A DNA stretch of 64,000 nucleotides, taken from the NCBI RefSeq assembly GCF_035222375.1, contig NC_085889.1:310001-374000 (forward strand). The letters run 5' to 3'. Origin of the DNA: Podospora pseudocomata (lineage: Eukaryota > Ascomycota > Sordariomycetes > Sordariales > Podosporaceae). The position numbers and the translations under genes are program-made. The notes under the pieces are model-generated. The model worked only from the letters and a program-made list of their open reading frames with translations. It had not been told where the DNA came from and searched no databases. Shown piece by piece: positions 10,509-22,500 of the stretch; position 1 is the stretch's first letter, and each line of letters opens with the position of its first letter.

Positions 10509-11177
10509 TGAGGGTTTTATTTTTCTATGTTTCGAAGGGGCGTGTTTGCTTTCGTTGACTTCATGTTCATACTTGGTTTCTTTGTAATCATAGACATATT
10601 CGTCACACGAAGAGGGGCAGCCGCTACACTTGGGAAATATCATAGCTTAGCGAAGGCGTCAGAAAATGGAAACTATTGTTTTTGAGTTCAAACAAATTAT
10701 CTTGGAGATTTGCGTGTTGCTCTTCTCACCCACCAGCTCACCATTGTCCTTGGCACTGACCCCTGAGCTAATTTAGGGGTTTGTTTACCTTTCCCCCTAT
10801 CCACACCGACCCCTGAATGGCTGCCCCACTTTTCCTCACACTCTTTTTCCTTGCTGGCGACGGCCGAATTCATCGGAATGTGGTGTGAAACTTTGGATCT
10901 GCTCGGGGAAGTGACAAATACAGATTCGGACGTTCGCTTCTTGTCCGCTTTTGGCACGCTCCGAGTGTGCAGGTGTTGCAATGCTGTGCGACAACCCAGT
11001 GTGGCTCAGAGCGACATTGCCGTACCTGTCAATAACCGCCTCAAGCAGTCCATTGCCCCGTGGATTCAGACCGCAAATGCCGTTGATACCTATGTAGTAA
11101 GCAACCAAATCATTTCCCTATTCTATCCTTCCAAGCCTAGGCGCTGCACAGCATATCGTCGATCCCGCATTGCCAAC
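10509..11177. other. Spacer between P450 and cytochrome b5 genes
   Basis: No gene is supported. The open frames here have no recognisable domain. The segment should contain the P450 3' UTR and the promoter of the b5 gene. Confidence 0.5.
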
Positions 11178-11868
11178 ATGGCACAAATCACCAGCGCACA
11201 CCTCCAGACGCACAACACAGCCAAAGACCTCTGGGTGGCAGTTCATGGATACGGCAAGTCAAAATATCTCTTCTTTTTTCCCCCTTACCTACCTACGGCT
11301 AACAAGAAGTGCAGTCTACGACCTGACTTCATTCGCAGCCGACCACCCTGGCGGCATTGACGTCCTTCTCGAATGCGCCGGCACTGACGCAAGCGAGCCG
11401 TACGATTACGCTGGGCATGGAGATGATGCGACAACGACGATGCAAAAGTTTAGGGTTGGGGAGCTCGCTGGGTATCGCCATGCCAAGAGCAAGACAAACA
11501 CGGGTGGGGGGAGGCCTGTTGCAGAGTCTGCTAGTGGTAAGGGGTCGTCGTCGTGGATTGTGAAGGCCACATCGGTGCTCAATTCCAGGATGTTTTTGTC
11601 CTGTCTGATCGGCGGTGCTGCGTTGCTTGGGTTGAAATTACTTCAGCGAGCGCCTGTTGAAGGGGTAAATGGGCGATCGTTCAGTGGGGTGGAACCAGTG
11701 TATTCTTTCTTGGGGGGGTTGCTTGTCGCGACAGTGGTCTGTCTTGTTGGTGCTGGGTATGTCTACAATGAGTTTAATCGGACGCTGAAGCCTGAGAAGG
11801 ACGTGTTCGATTATCCAGCGCTCATTCCAAGGAGAAGAGACCAAAAGCTTGAAACATTGAGCACTTAG
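11178..11868 (+). CDS. Membrane-anchored cytochrome b5-like protein
   Basis: Exons 11178-11253 and 11315-11868 give 209 aa. The intron (11254-11314) starts GCAAGT and ends GCAG, a GC-AG intron; the branch-like CTAAC lies just upstream of the acceptor. Splicing there rebuilds the b5 core VAVHG-x-VYDLTSF. The first heme ligand is in HPGG and the second His in YAGHGDDA. The C-terminal part has two hydrophobic stretches (around RMFLSCLIGGAALLGLKLL and PVYSFLGGLLVATVVCLVGA), followed by a basic tail, so it is probably an ER membrane protein. Microsomal b5 donates electrons to P450s and desaturases. The adjacent P450 is the likely partner. The heme domain is complete. Confidence 0.88.
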
Positions 11869-12332
11869 GCCAGCTTTGGGGTAAGGCTGTTTTAGATAGA
11901 CATATACTGTACATAGAAATCATTAATTCTTCCTACAGCACTCCAATTTCTGTTTGTCACAAGTACCAAGCTGCACCACCTGCCACTCTGTCCAAGACAT
12001 AACTATAACGCTGAACTTGGTCAACATCATCCCGATCAAATTTTCCCATGCTGATGTGCATATGCCAACAATTACTAAACATCACTCCGACAATGACGTT
12101 TGCGCTTGGGTTATCTGACATTCCAACTGAATCCGACCCGGCCCGTGCCAAAAGCGGCCAGCTTCCGAGCTCGAGTTACACCGCCCGCTTGTCACTCTGA
12201 GACACACAACCCCTCCGTCATTTCTGCTGGAAAGAATAATAACAAGATCCTGATCTTACTTACGGCTGAGGTTTGCATCCCTCCAAATCCTCCTCACACA
12301 CCACTCCGTCTTCCACCCAAAATTCCCACAAA

Positions 12333-12838
12333 ATGTCCCACCTTCCGTGTTTTTGCTACAAAGGATTTGGCGAAGAGAAGCGTCAGGAGCTTTGGTACAG
12401 CCAGGCTGTGCGTATCGGAGACCAAATTGAGTGCTCTGGTCAAGGTACGATTGCTCAGATCTGGTCTACCCTCTTCACCAACTAATCAGCGACAAAACAG
12501 GCGGCTGGAACCCCGAAACAAGCGAAGTCCACAAGAGCTTGTCCGACGAGTTCGACCAGGCGTTCAAGAATGTCGATCTAGCCCTTCGCACCGCTGGCGG
12601 AAAGGGGTGGTGCCAGGTGTACAAAATCCGTGTGTATCTTACCATCATTGACGACGAAGCGGTTGAGGCGTTGGTTCGCAACCTGAGGACGTGGATGCCG
12701 GATCATCAGCCTATTATGACGGCGATTGGGGTGAACAAGTTGGGCTTGGAAGGGATGAGGATCGAGGTGGAGGCTGTTGCTCATGATCCCGAGGGGGCTG
12801 CGAAGCATGCTGCGGAGGAGGCAGCTGGTTCGCATTAG
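12333..12838 (+). CDS. RidA/YjgF-fold protein without the hallmark arginine
   Basis: Exons 12333-12444 and 12501-12838 are joined by a 56-nt intron and give 149 aa. The junction recreates the family motif CSGQGGWNPE. The rest follows the RidA/YjgF/UK114 trimer fold (LALRTAGGKGWCQVYKIRVYL, then RIEVEAVA). RidA enzymes that hydrolyse 2-aminoacrylate and other enamines/imines carry an Arg in a PARS-like motif. Here the corresponding segment reads QPIMTAIGV, so the Arg is missing and canonical imine deaminase activity is unlikely. Several biosynthetic clusters carry RidA-fold proteins with altered active sites. Position between b5 and reductase suggests a cluster role, perhaps handling a nitrogen-containing intermediate (inference). 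Confidence 0.88.
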
Positions 12839-13311
12839 GAAAGGGACACGCAGGATGTGCCATCGATAGCATCAATTTACCTTGCATTGCATGTGGTATA
12901 TTGGTTGGTTTAGTCATAGCAGTGATCTCGGGCGGTGAGATTTTGGACCGAGATTTATTCCAACCAGGCGAATGGAGAGAAAGCCGTGAGACATCCGAGA
13001 TCTCATCTTCCCGACGTCTTTGTGATCCATACGACGAGGGACGTCCCATTAAGGTTTTGCACAGCCACCTTGGGGTTCCCCCTTTTAGGCAAGTTTCATG
13101 TGCTTGGCCGACGCTTCACGGCTTGGACACTCCACCATGTGTACCAGTTGGTCATAGGTAGCATCAACAAAATAGATGGTTCCGAATTTGTCAGCCCATG
13201 ATAATGTCATCTTTAACATCTCCCATTTAATAAGCCGCCCCGATCTCCCTTGTTTCACAATTAACTTACTCAACCATCCACCTTCGACGCACCAACACCA
13301 AATTCGGCGTC
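12839..13311. other. Spacer between RidA-like and reductase genes
   Basis: No gene is supported in this stretch. It should hold the 3' end of the RidA-like transcript and the promoter of the next gene. The open frames here lack family features. Confidence 0.5.
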
Positions 13312-14466
13312 ATGACCAACCCGTCAGCAGCACCAGTTTCAACCAAGTTCCTAAACGTCCTTGTCATCGGCGCAAATGGCTACCTTGGAACTGCCATTTG
13401 CAGCGCCTTTCTACGAACCAACGCTCCACCAACCTCCTTTCGAGTCCACGGCCTCATCCGCCGCGAATCAGCCGCCCACCAACTGGCAATGAACGAAGTC
13501 ATCCCCATCATCGGCTCTCTCTCCGAGCCCGACATGGTCCGCACGGCTGTCTTGTCCCACAGCCCTGTCTGGGACATAATCGTCACCTGCACCGAACCCT
13601 CCAGAGCCACCGAAGCAGCCCACTGGTCTGACCTCTTGGCGTTCATCCAGGACTTGGCCTCGGAATCCGCCTCCCACGGGGTTCGCCCCTTCGTCCTCTG
13701 GTCGTCCGGCTGTAAAGACTACGGCACGACAGGATTACACGGTGAAAAGAGCCTCACGCCGCATTCGGAAGACTCACCGCTTCAGTCTCACCCCATCATC
13801 CGCGGCCGGATGGACGCCGCGTTGCGCGTTCTTGAGGTGGCCGGTGCCGAAGGATCCGACTTTACGGCTGCCGTGGTGAGGGCTACACCTGTCTTTGGAT
13901 ACAGCGGGAGCTACTACGGCGCTGCGTTCGATTATGCCGCGGCATTTGCTGGTGCCTTCGGGAAAGATGATATCAGGAGTCGAACCCTGGACTTCACGTC
14001 AGATGAGGGGACGATCATGCATGGAGTTCACGTTGATGACTGCGGTGAAGGGTACGTGGCCCTGGCGACGGCGGCTCTACCGGACGATGATCGTAGACGG
14101 AGAATCGCTGGCAAAGTCTTCAACATTTCTGGGAGGAGATATGAGACATTGCGCGAAGTAGGCGCCGCCTTAGCGCAGGAGTATGGATTCGGACACGGAG
14201 CGAGGTTCGGTCTAGCTCAAGACGAGCTGCCAGAAGCGGTTTCTGGGCATAATTGTGGACTCGTTTTTGGCTGGAGCCAATGGGTGAGCAGTGAAAGGAT
14301 TCGGAACCTGACCCATTGGTGTGACAAACGGTCGCTCTTCTCAGAGAATATCGGTGTCTATAGGCTGGCTTATGAAGCTGCTGTTGAGGCTGGATTGGAT
14401 GACGTGGAAAAAGTGAAAAGACGGATGGCTGGGAACTGGGGGGATGATCACAAGGCTGCGGAGTAG
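13312..14466 (+). CDS. NAD(P)-dependent Rossmann epimerase/reductase (extended SDR-like)
   Basis: One uninterrupted frame encodes 384 aa. Near the N-terminus is the dinucleotide-binding motif VIGANGYLGTAI (G-x2-G-x2-G). A WSSGCKDYG segment stands where extended short-chain dehydrogenases carry their active-site region. The usual Tyr-x3-Lys is not clear, which would fit an atypical or NmrA-like member. HGVHVDDCGEGYVAL resembles the substrate-domain strand of NAD-dependent epimerases. No signal peptide is seen, so it is probably cytosolic. It lies in the cluster between the RidA-like gene and the regulator, on the same strand as P450 and b5, and could act as a ketoreductase or epimerase on the product. 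Confidence 0.85.
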   Translation: MTNPSAAPVSTKFLNVLVIGANGYLGTAICSAFLRTNAPPTSFRVHGLIRRESAAHQLAMNEVIPIIGSLSEPDMVRTAVLSHSPVWDIIVTCTEPSRATEAAHWSDLLAFIQDLASESASHGVRPFVLWSSGCKDYGTTGLHGEKSLTPHSEDSPLQSHPIIRGRMDAALRVLEVAGAEGSDFTAAVVRATPVFGYSGSYYGAAFDYAAAFAGAFGKDDIRSRTLDFTSDEGTIMHGVHVDDCGEGYVALATAALPDDDRRRRIAGKVFNISGRRYETLREVGAALAQEYGFGHGARFGLAQDELPEAVSGHNCGLVFGWSQWVSSERIRNLTHWCDKRSLFSENIGVYRLAYEAAVEAGLDDVEKVKRRMAGNWGDDHKAAE

Positions 14467-16172
14467 ACCCTTGATCGTCAGACTGCATGTACACAGAGGC
14501 TTGACCCTTCGTAGCTGGGTAGCCAGTCAGAGTGTATCGCTGAAATCTGTATTCAGTGCCGGGAACGGACGTACGCCGCTGCTGTACAAACCGCTGACTT
14601 TCGGCGGTATTATGGATCCAGGAATCTGGCACAGCTCAACTAGAAACAGACTGTGCCATATCATAGTGAAGTTGCGAATATCCTCGTGGTCGTGTGGCCG
14701 CTTGTGATGGTTGTGATGGGTTATCTGTGAGCCCAAAGACCGCGTGCTGCAGCATATCCGTATGGATAGCTCCGGTCATGACCCAGTAAAATCCACATGC
14801 TCTGACTTAGAACAACCTTTGTGTGTTTTGGTTGTTCGAGGTCAACATATGCATCGTGACGCTCTGACCGTGCCATATGCCTCCTTCAAAGAATGTAAGC
14901 CTCAAACTAGCGGTGACAAAGCTTCCGGGCGGTGTGCCATATGCTAAACAATAAAATAGGCAAGCATGGTAGTCGTCGGTTGTACGTTTGCCTTGGCTGC
15001 ATCTTGGGAGCCTCGACTGGTTGAGGCGTTCCCAAAGTCTAAATCAACTAAACTCCGCCCAAGTTTCGTAATGACTCGGGGTTCCGGCAAGGGTGTTCGG
15101 TGTGCAGATTGAGTCAAGAGCCCACCAAGGTTACCAAAAACGGTATGTAGATAGTGCGAGTGGGACAACACCTGCTGCTTCTAATTTCTGGGTTGACAGA
15201 TGTCAGGCACGCAACACCTCGTACTTCTCGCATTACAGGTTGCTTGCACCTCCTCGCACTGCTGCACGTCTTGAACATCTCCCTGTGATGAGCGGTAAGT
15301 TTTGCTCTTGAATCAGCTTCCACCTCGGTTTTAAACTGCAGATCCAAGCTCATTTTTCCGCCGGCACATGGAAAAGCGTTTCTTGGTATTTGGTCAGCGG
15401 CTGTAGATGAATCTTTCAAACTCCGGGCAGCGGTGGTGTAACCTTCCCAGTGGTGGGCCGTATGTCTCAAATCAATGGTAACAACGCAGTCGTAATTGCT
15501 GCATTTGATCTGCTCAGCCTCCTTGCTCCGGGTCCGGATAACACCGTCCACTTCCACATTTGGTGCTGACCACCTCACCCAAACTCGGAAGCTGATATTT
15601 GGTGTATAGACTGCAGTGCGACCGAGAATTTGTTTCCCCGACTGTTTGTGGGCTCATTCGCGCGTTCGTACTATGGGACCTAATGAAGCCATTGTGTTTC
15701 AAATACCCAGATCCCGGCCCCCCGAGTATAACTGTCCTACGTGGATGCAGGCGTGCATGCTGGTACTTTAAGGCACACATGATTGACCCTTGCAGGCTGG
15801 TACCCAACGATCAACAAGATCGACTGTTGAATTCTCAATGTACAGTACGATTCCCAGGGCTGAGGTGGTGACAGGCCGTTCCCGTCCCTCGTGGCGACAG
15901 CTAAAGGTAGGGATGCACAAAGCCGGGAGGTGTACGACCGACTTGGACCCGCGATGATGGCTGTGGGGGTCCTGAACCTGGGACAACGTACATGCGGGCA
16001 GGCTTCGTATGCCTGCAGTATTGTTGATCATCATGTTGTATGGTATAATAGCTTGAGAGTCTCCCATCCACATGCATGGCTGTTGCTGGGTGTTGTCAAT
16101 TCCTGGAAAGTGATCAGCGTGCCAGCCTACTAAATTTCCCGGTTCCAGACCTATACCTCAGCAAACTAAACA
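14467..16172. other. 1.7-kb intergenic region, no gene recognised
   Basis: Several short open frames occur on both strands, the longest being minus 15114-15578. None has domain-like composition, a start context with splice support, or a recognisable family. The end next to 16173 should contain the regulator promoter. Confidence 0.5.
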
Positions 16173-17737
16173 ATGTTTGGTACATTAAACGTAGCGCATG
16201 ATGTTCGGCAACAGACACCGTTAAAGTTTGTGGAGAACAGAGATCTATCATCGGCACTGAGCCGAAACAGTCGAGGGAAACCTCATGTCTCCTGTGAGTT
16301 TTGCAGGTCGAGAAAAGTACGCGGAGCACCCCCCTTGTCAATCCCCATGAAGTATCGAGGCTCACAAAGTTATGCAGGTTCGATGCAGTGGTCAGCCCTC
16401 GGGTTGTAATCGATGCCAGGCTGTAGGAACCCAATGCAGGTACCCTCCGCGTGAGCCACGACGGAAGAACCGAGCCGGAACTGGTGGTGACAAGACTGGC
16501 ACCGGCACCCAGTCCCAAAAGCCAAAGTCAGATTCAAAGCCGTCGAATGAGCAGGATCAGGGTCTAAAGTTCAGCAAACGTGGAACATCTGAAGAGGGAG
16601 ACGGGTCAGCGCCAGGAGTCGACCCGCAACTTTTGGATCAAGAGATGAAGAGTAATAGTTACTGGTACCAAGAGTTTGGCGGTCATGGTCTGGCTACTCC
16701 CATCTCACCGCACTCTGGTGAAGAGCAAGGCAGTAATGACAGACTGGACGACTGGTTGGACACCAACGGCATTTTGGAGTCAGAATTTCCCTCGATCCCG
16801 GGAAGGGTGGACGATTTCCACCATTTCAATATCGACATGCTGAACTTTGGCACTGTGGACAGTGGGAATGACAAATATTTCGATGGTGAGTTGTTCCTTC
16901 GTTTTGTCTGCCATCGCCTCATCGTTAGCATAAAAGTTCTGACCGATCTGTGCAGCCCTCAAACAATCAGCACCTACAACTCCGGCTCTTGTGGACTTCC
17001 CGGATCACATGGTCCTGTTCGAGGCCCCGGCCTCAATTCCTGAAAGAAATCCACCCAACGAGAATGCTTCCAACCACCGGGAAACGCTCAGGCATCTATC
17101 ACCATTGTCATCATGCCCATCGAGCCACAATCCTGCCACCCCATCGACTGCCGAAGATACACAGATGGCGAGTAGGGCCGAGTTATCCGTGATGAGCGGC
17201 TCGTGTGGTTGTCTCCAGCTCGCAGCATGTCTCCTTGAGGAGCTGGGTACAAAAGCGGCGGCAGGTGACCGTGACCGTGTTCGGATGGATGTCTTGTTGG
17301 GCGACTTCCGCGATGCACTCACACAATGCACTGACATTCTTGATTGTGAGCGCTGTGTTGAGGCACGGGAAATCAACATGCTCTTGGCCATGTCTGCAAA
17401 ATACACGAGCACAATGTGCCAACGATTGGCAGTATGTTATGCAGACCTCAAGCGAGCTCGGAGCTCGGAGAAAGATGGTGGAGGAGTGGGGGACTTGAGG
17501 TTCTCGACGTACCAGATCGAAAGTCTCAAGGAGCAAGTCGAGGTGCTTGGCTGTCTTGTGATGGTCCAGATAGACGACTTTGCGCAGATAATCGCGAGGT
17601 TGAAGACACGCCCGGGCATTCGGAAGGGACACTTGACGCTGCTGGCGGAGGCGAGGAACAAGGTCAACGCCTTGCAAGTCTTGTTGCGTGGAAGACAGGA
17701 TAGTTCGTTTGTGAACAGTGTAAATAATATGTATTAG
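16173..17737 (+). CDS. Zn2Cys6 transcription factor, AflR-like, probable cluster regulator
   Basis: Three exons (16173-16316, 16378-16885 and 16956-17737) give 477 aa. The first intron (61 nt) falls inside the zinc cluster, directly after CRSRK. Splicing gives C-x2-C-x6-C-x6-C-x2-C-x6-C (CEFCRSRK then VRCSGQPSGCNRC), the canonical binuclear cluster. A basic linker (PPREPRRKNR) follows. The middle is acidic and low in complexity. The C-terminal part (SGSCGCLQLAACLLEELG, LGDFRDALTQCTDILDC) resembles the AflR regulatory domain of polyketide cluster activators. Family and position between tailoring genes and PKS make it the likely pathway-specific activator. Exon phases agree at every junction. 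Confidence 0.9.
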
Positions 17738-18211
17738 ATCAGATACCTATCAACGACGTGGTCTTGCTGCGATGGAAATGTGTTGTTGTTGACCCGTAGC
17801 CGACCAGCATCTTTGCCCCGCTCTGCCTGGTGGGTGATTGGTTCTTTCCCAAAACACCGCACCTTCCGCTGAGTTTTCAGTTTGTTGCCTGAAAAATAAT
17901 GAACAAATCACGTCATGTTCCTGTCAATTTCTTGCACGAGCTAAAATGCTGCGAATCATAGAGAATTTCGACAGGATTGAGAAAGGCTCAGGTGTCAAAA
18001 CAGCTTGAGGGAGCGTCACAACCGAGGTACGTTATATGACAAGGTCATCCAAGGGCCTGAAGAATATCCAACATTTAAAACTAATTCTTGATCTTGTAAC
18101 TCTACATCATCTATGTGTCTAGGTTATATCTAACACAAAATCCTCTGGCTATCTGTCTACTGTCCAAAGCTTTACATAAAAGAAGTGTTTATACAGGACC
18201 AACCTCCCCGA
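17738..18211. other. Convergent 3' spacer between regulator and FSH1 hydrolase
   Basis: The regulator and the FSH1 hydrolase are transcribed toward each other here. The stretch is AT-richer than the genes and shows no coding signal. It should contain both 3' UTRs. Confidence 0.55.
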
Positions 18212-19106
18212 CTAAAGATTCCAGTGCGCAAAACGATCGCTCATCCCAATAGCCCAGTCCAAAGCCCTGATCACCTCTTTCACCTCGCTCGGCTTCTGTG
18301 GTGGCTGGTGGCCACCGCTGTGCACCATCTTCTTCGCCAGCTTGGGCTCACAAACAGCATACGCCACGTCCGACATGGCCCTCATGAAGCTGTAGTCCTT
18401 TTTTCCCGCGACATGAACAGTCGGGATCCAGATCTTCTGCTTGACGAACGAAGGGTGCATAATCCTTGGCGCTAATGACGGATCACCCCCGGCCTCATAG
18501 ATGCTAAGGTCAATATCCGGCAAGAGGGCATTATTTTTTCTGGCCTCTCCCACGGTGCGATCGAGAAGCTCGACAAAGACACGCTGGTCCTGATCGACTG
18601 CTGAAGGATCCGTTTGATCGCAGAGACTCTGGATAACCTCCTCACAGACACCGACATCGGCGGAGCAGGGGATGACAGACGACATGATCAAGGCGAACTT
18701 GAAAGGGCGGAGTTCATTCTGCGTTTGCTTTCTGTGGAGGTAGGAGAGGGCGAGGGCACCGCCTTGGCTGAAGCCGAGGATGCCATCAAAGGGACCGAGG
18801 TCGTCAATTGTCCTGTCGAGGTGCTCATGGGCTTCGATCATTTGTTCTGGTGAGTACCCAGCCGTGTGGGAGAAGAAAGGACCATCGAAGGCGGCCATGC
18901 CTGTTGATTGCGATGTTAGTTTTCCGCTACTAAACTCAAGTACTTGTGGTTGATCTGAGGCACTTACCAGGACCTCGCTCGCAAGGGAAAGGCCCATCCA
19001 CAAAGACAAAGTCAAAGCTTGGATCGACTGCCTTGAGAAATGGCCGGAGCTGGGCCTCCAACATCTTCCCCGAGCTGCCTACTCCGTGGAGACACAACAC
19101 ACGCAT
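18212..19106 (-). CDS. FSH1-type serine hydrolase, candidate polyketide-releasing thioesterase
   Basis: Exons 19106-18968 and 18900-18212 are separated by a 67-nt intron with donor GTAAGT, branch CTAAC and acceptor CAACAG. The product is 275 aa, usual for the FSH1 (DUF341) family. It starts MRVLCLHGVGSSGKM, with the oxyanion HG. The nucleophile is in GFSQGGALAL (Ser about 91). The Asp lies in GKKDYS and the His in HSGGHQPP, so the triad looks complete. FSH1-type hydrolases such as LovG release products from highly reducing PKSs that lack their own thioesterase. The PKS here has no release domain and is transcribed divergently 471 bp away, so this is the best candidate for chain release. Confidence 0.92.
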
Positions 19107-19577
19107 GGTAAAGGTTGGTAAGAATGATACACCAAGGAAATGCAACAAACCGTTCAAGTTGAACGTTGGAAAGTAAACAACAGAGACTGAAAAGAAATAT
19201 GAACAGGGCTGACTGAATGGGGAACTTGCATACAGATAGCCCGTCGAGGAATGCTCGCTTGCAGGCTCTGCGTACCTGCTGCCCATTACCCCATTTGGCC
19301 CTCTCCGTCACACAGCCACCCGGACTTAATGTCGGACAGCCAAGCCTCACTCGCGAGAACACTGCATCAACTCGGTCCGTAACACTTACAGACGGGTGGA
19401 CTGACGATCACTTTTCACACAGAGTCGCACAGTACTGTCTGGATATGCCTTCGTGATGGGAGCAAGACTTTACAAAACGGCTTCAATGTCTCCCCATGGT
19501 CCGTCTTGAGTGACCAGGATCCGACAGAGATAGAGCAGGTATCAGAAGACAAACAGAAAAAGCTTCAGCCCGCAGCA
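19107..19577. promoter_or_regulatory. Divergent promoter between FSH1 hydrolase and PKS
   Basis: This 471-bp region separates the two start codons, so the PKS and its putative release enzyme probably share regulation. I saw no convincing TCG(N5)CGA site by eye. The open frame that runs into the PKS from 19506 lacks an ATG before 19578. Confidence 0.45.
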
Positions 19578-22500
19578 ATGGATAACAGTCAGCAGGAGCC
19601 CATCGCCATCATTGGCGCTGCATGCCGTCTCGCTGGAGAGGTCTCGTCCTTGGGGACCCTGTGGGACATGATCAGCAACCGCAAGACTGGTCATGGCAAG
19701 ATACCTGCTGAGAGGTGGAATGCTGATGTCTGGCACCATCCTGACCCAGACAGGAAAGGAGGTGTAAGTTAATCCCTGAAGAAAAGTACGTTGGCGGTAC
19801 GTGTTGACTGACTTGGTAACCAGATTGCCGTCAAACATGGGTACTTTCTCAAGCAAGACGTAGCCCACTTTGATGCGCCCTTCTTTTCTACCACTGCCAA
19901 AGAAGCGGCAGCAATGGACCCCATGAAGAGACTGCTTCTTGAAGTCAGCTATGAGAGCATCGAGAATGGTGAGTTTCCTTTGTGCCAAGGGGCCAACATG
20001 ATGCTGACATCTACCTGCAGCTGGAATACCAGTGGAGAACCTCATGAACTCACGGACAGGCTGTTATGTGGGTTGCATGACAAACGACTACGAGATGCTC
20101 TCACTCCACGACATACATGACATTGGTCACAATGCTGCGTCAGCAACGAGCGAGGCTATGACAGCCAATCGTGTATCGTGGTTCTTTGGGCTCAAAGGGC
20201 CTAGCCTTACCCTGGACACCGCTTGCTCGTCCAGTCTGTACGCGCTGCACCTCGCATGCCAGTCGCTGAGGACGAAGGAGACAGATTCGGTACGTTGAAT
20301 CTCTGTCCAACTTCAGTCCCTCACCGTGGTATGATGTTCTGACCTTGCTGATAGGCACTTGTTGCTGGGGTAAACCTTCTCCTTGTCCCCAACACCATGC
20401 ATCAGCTCTCAGCGATGCACATGCTCAGCCCGGAAGGGATATCACACACCTTCGATGACCGAGCGAACGGTTATGGTCGTGGCGAGGGTATTGGCTCCCT
20501 CATCGTCAAGCGCCTCTCTGACGCTATTCGAGACGGTGACACTATCCGGGCTGTCATCCGCGGTACTGGTGCGAACGCCGACGGCAAGACACCAAGTATC
20601 ACACAACCGAGCTCGGTCGCTCAAGCTGACTTGATCAGAGACACTTACGCTGCGGCCGGTCTCCCTCTCACAGACACCCAGTACTTTGAGTGCCACGGCA
20701 CAGGCACACCAGTTGGCGACCCGATAGAGCTTGAAGCCTTAGCCACAACATTCGGCGTGGCTCGGAAGGAGGTTGGCCTTGGCCCTCTCTACATTGGTAG
20801 CATCAAGCCCAGCGTGGGCCACACCGAAGGCTGCTCTGGTCTGGCAGGCGTCTTCAAGGCTATTGCTTGCCTGGAAAATGGCATGCTCGTTCCGACATAT
20901 GGCGTTGAGACCATCAACCCCAAGTTGAAACTCAAAGAGTGGAATTTGGCGTTGCCACAGGAGACAGCACAGTGGCCTACCCCTGGGCAACGCCGGATCA
21001 GCGTGAATTCGTTCGGATTTGGCGGCGCCAATGCCCACGCAATTCTTGATGACGCTCACCACTATCTTGCCGAGCGTGGGTTGGCAGGAAACCACAACAC
21101 CATCGTCTGGGAGCGTGATGGTGCTTATGCTAATGGACATCACCCAGTAGCCGACACGCCGCGGCTGTTCCTGCTTAGCTCCAAGGACCAGGCCGGCATC
21201 CCTCGCCTGGCTGATGCTTACGCAAAGGCACTTGGCGCCGCTCATTCTGCCAAAAAGGATTCCCACTACCTCAGCAACCTGTCGTACACTTTGGCTTCCC
21301 GAAGATCTCACCTCGACTTCAGGAGCTTTACCGTTGCTTCAACTTTATCGGAGCTGACAGAGAAGCTTTCTAAAGGGCTTCCAAAGATTAAGCGCTCAGC
21401 CCGACAGGACAACAACCTGGTCTGGGTGTTCACAGGACAAGGAGCCCAATGGTCAGCCATGGGACGGGAACTCCTCGGCAACCCAGTCTTTGACAAGAGT
21501 GTCCAAGCCTCACAAGTCTATCTGGCCAATCTCGGCTGCGCCTGGGATGCGGTCGAGGAGCTCACCAAGACAGCTGGTTCCAAGATGCAGTTATCTGAGT
21601 ACAGCCAGACGCTCTGCACTGTCCTCCAGGTCGCCCTCGTCGATTTGCTTCGGTCTTGGGGGATCAAGCCTCGGGCCACAGTTGGACATTCGAGTGGTGA
21701 AATCGGTGCTGCCTACGCCGCGGGTTACATCAACCGCGCTGATGCCGTCAAAATTGCCTACGTCAGGGGTCTCAGCTCTGCAACGGTTACCAGACAAGGA
21801 GCAATGTTGGCCGCTGGCCTTTCCCGTGAAGAAGCTAACGAATATTTGACAAAGGTCCCAGCACAGTCTGCGGTCATTGCTTGCATCAACAGCCCGTCCA
21901 GTGTTACTCTGTCGGGTGATCTTGATGCCATCCATACCCTTGAGAAGCTGATTTCGGCTGATGGCAAATTTGCGCGGACACTGAAAGTGAAGACGGCATA
22001 CCATTCTCCTCACATGCGCGCCGTTGCTCAAGGCTATCTCGAGCGTATTGGCCACATTGATACCACTGCCGAAGGGGCCGACGCCAACAAGACAGTAATG
22101 TACTCCTCGCTGACTGGAAAGATCGTTTCACCAAAAGAGCTCAGTGCTCAATACTGGGTTGCCAACTTGACCTCCCCTGTGGAGTTCTCGGCAGCGTTAT
22201 CAGCCCTTCTCGCCCACACTGTGGCATCCACCACTGGCCGTGGAAGACCAGTCCCCGTTCGCTGGGGCGGCATCCTCGAGATCGGCCCTCACTCCGCACT
22301 GCAGGGGCCTGTCGGTCAGATCATGGCAGCGAGCAACTCGGAAGCCATCAAAGAGATACCCTACATGTCACTGCTCCTCCGTGGCAAAGACGCAAGAGAA
22401 ACATCACTCTCTGCTGCTGCTCAGCTCTGGGCTCTCGGCCACACGGTTGAGCTCTCTGCAATGGTCGACTCCTTCGACCTTCCCGACACAAAACTCCAGC

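Noticed and set aside
15114-15578. A 154-codon minus-strand frame in the 1.7-kb gap
   Set aside because: No domain pattern, and no splice or start support.
19107-19577. AflR-type TCG(N5)CGA sites in the PKS/FSH1 promoter
   Set aside because: None convincing was found by eye. TCGCGA occurs, but without the spacer.
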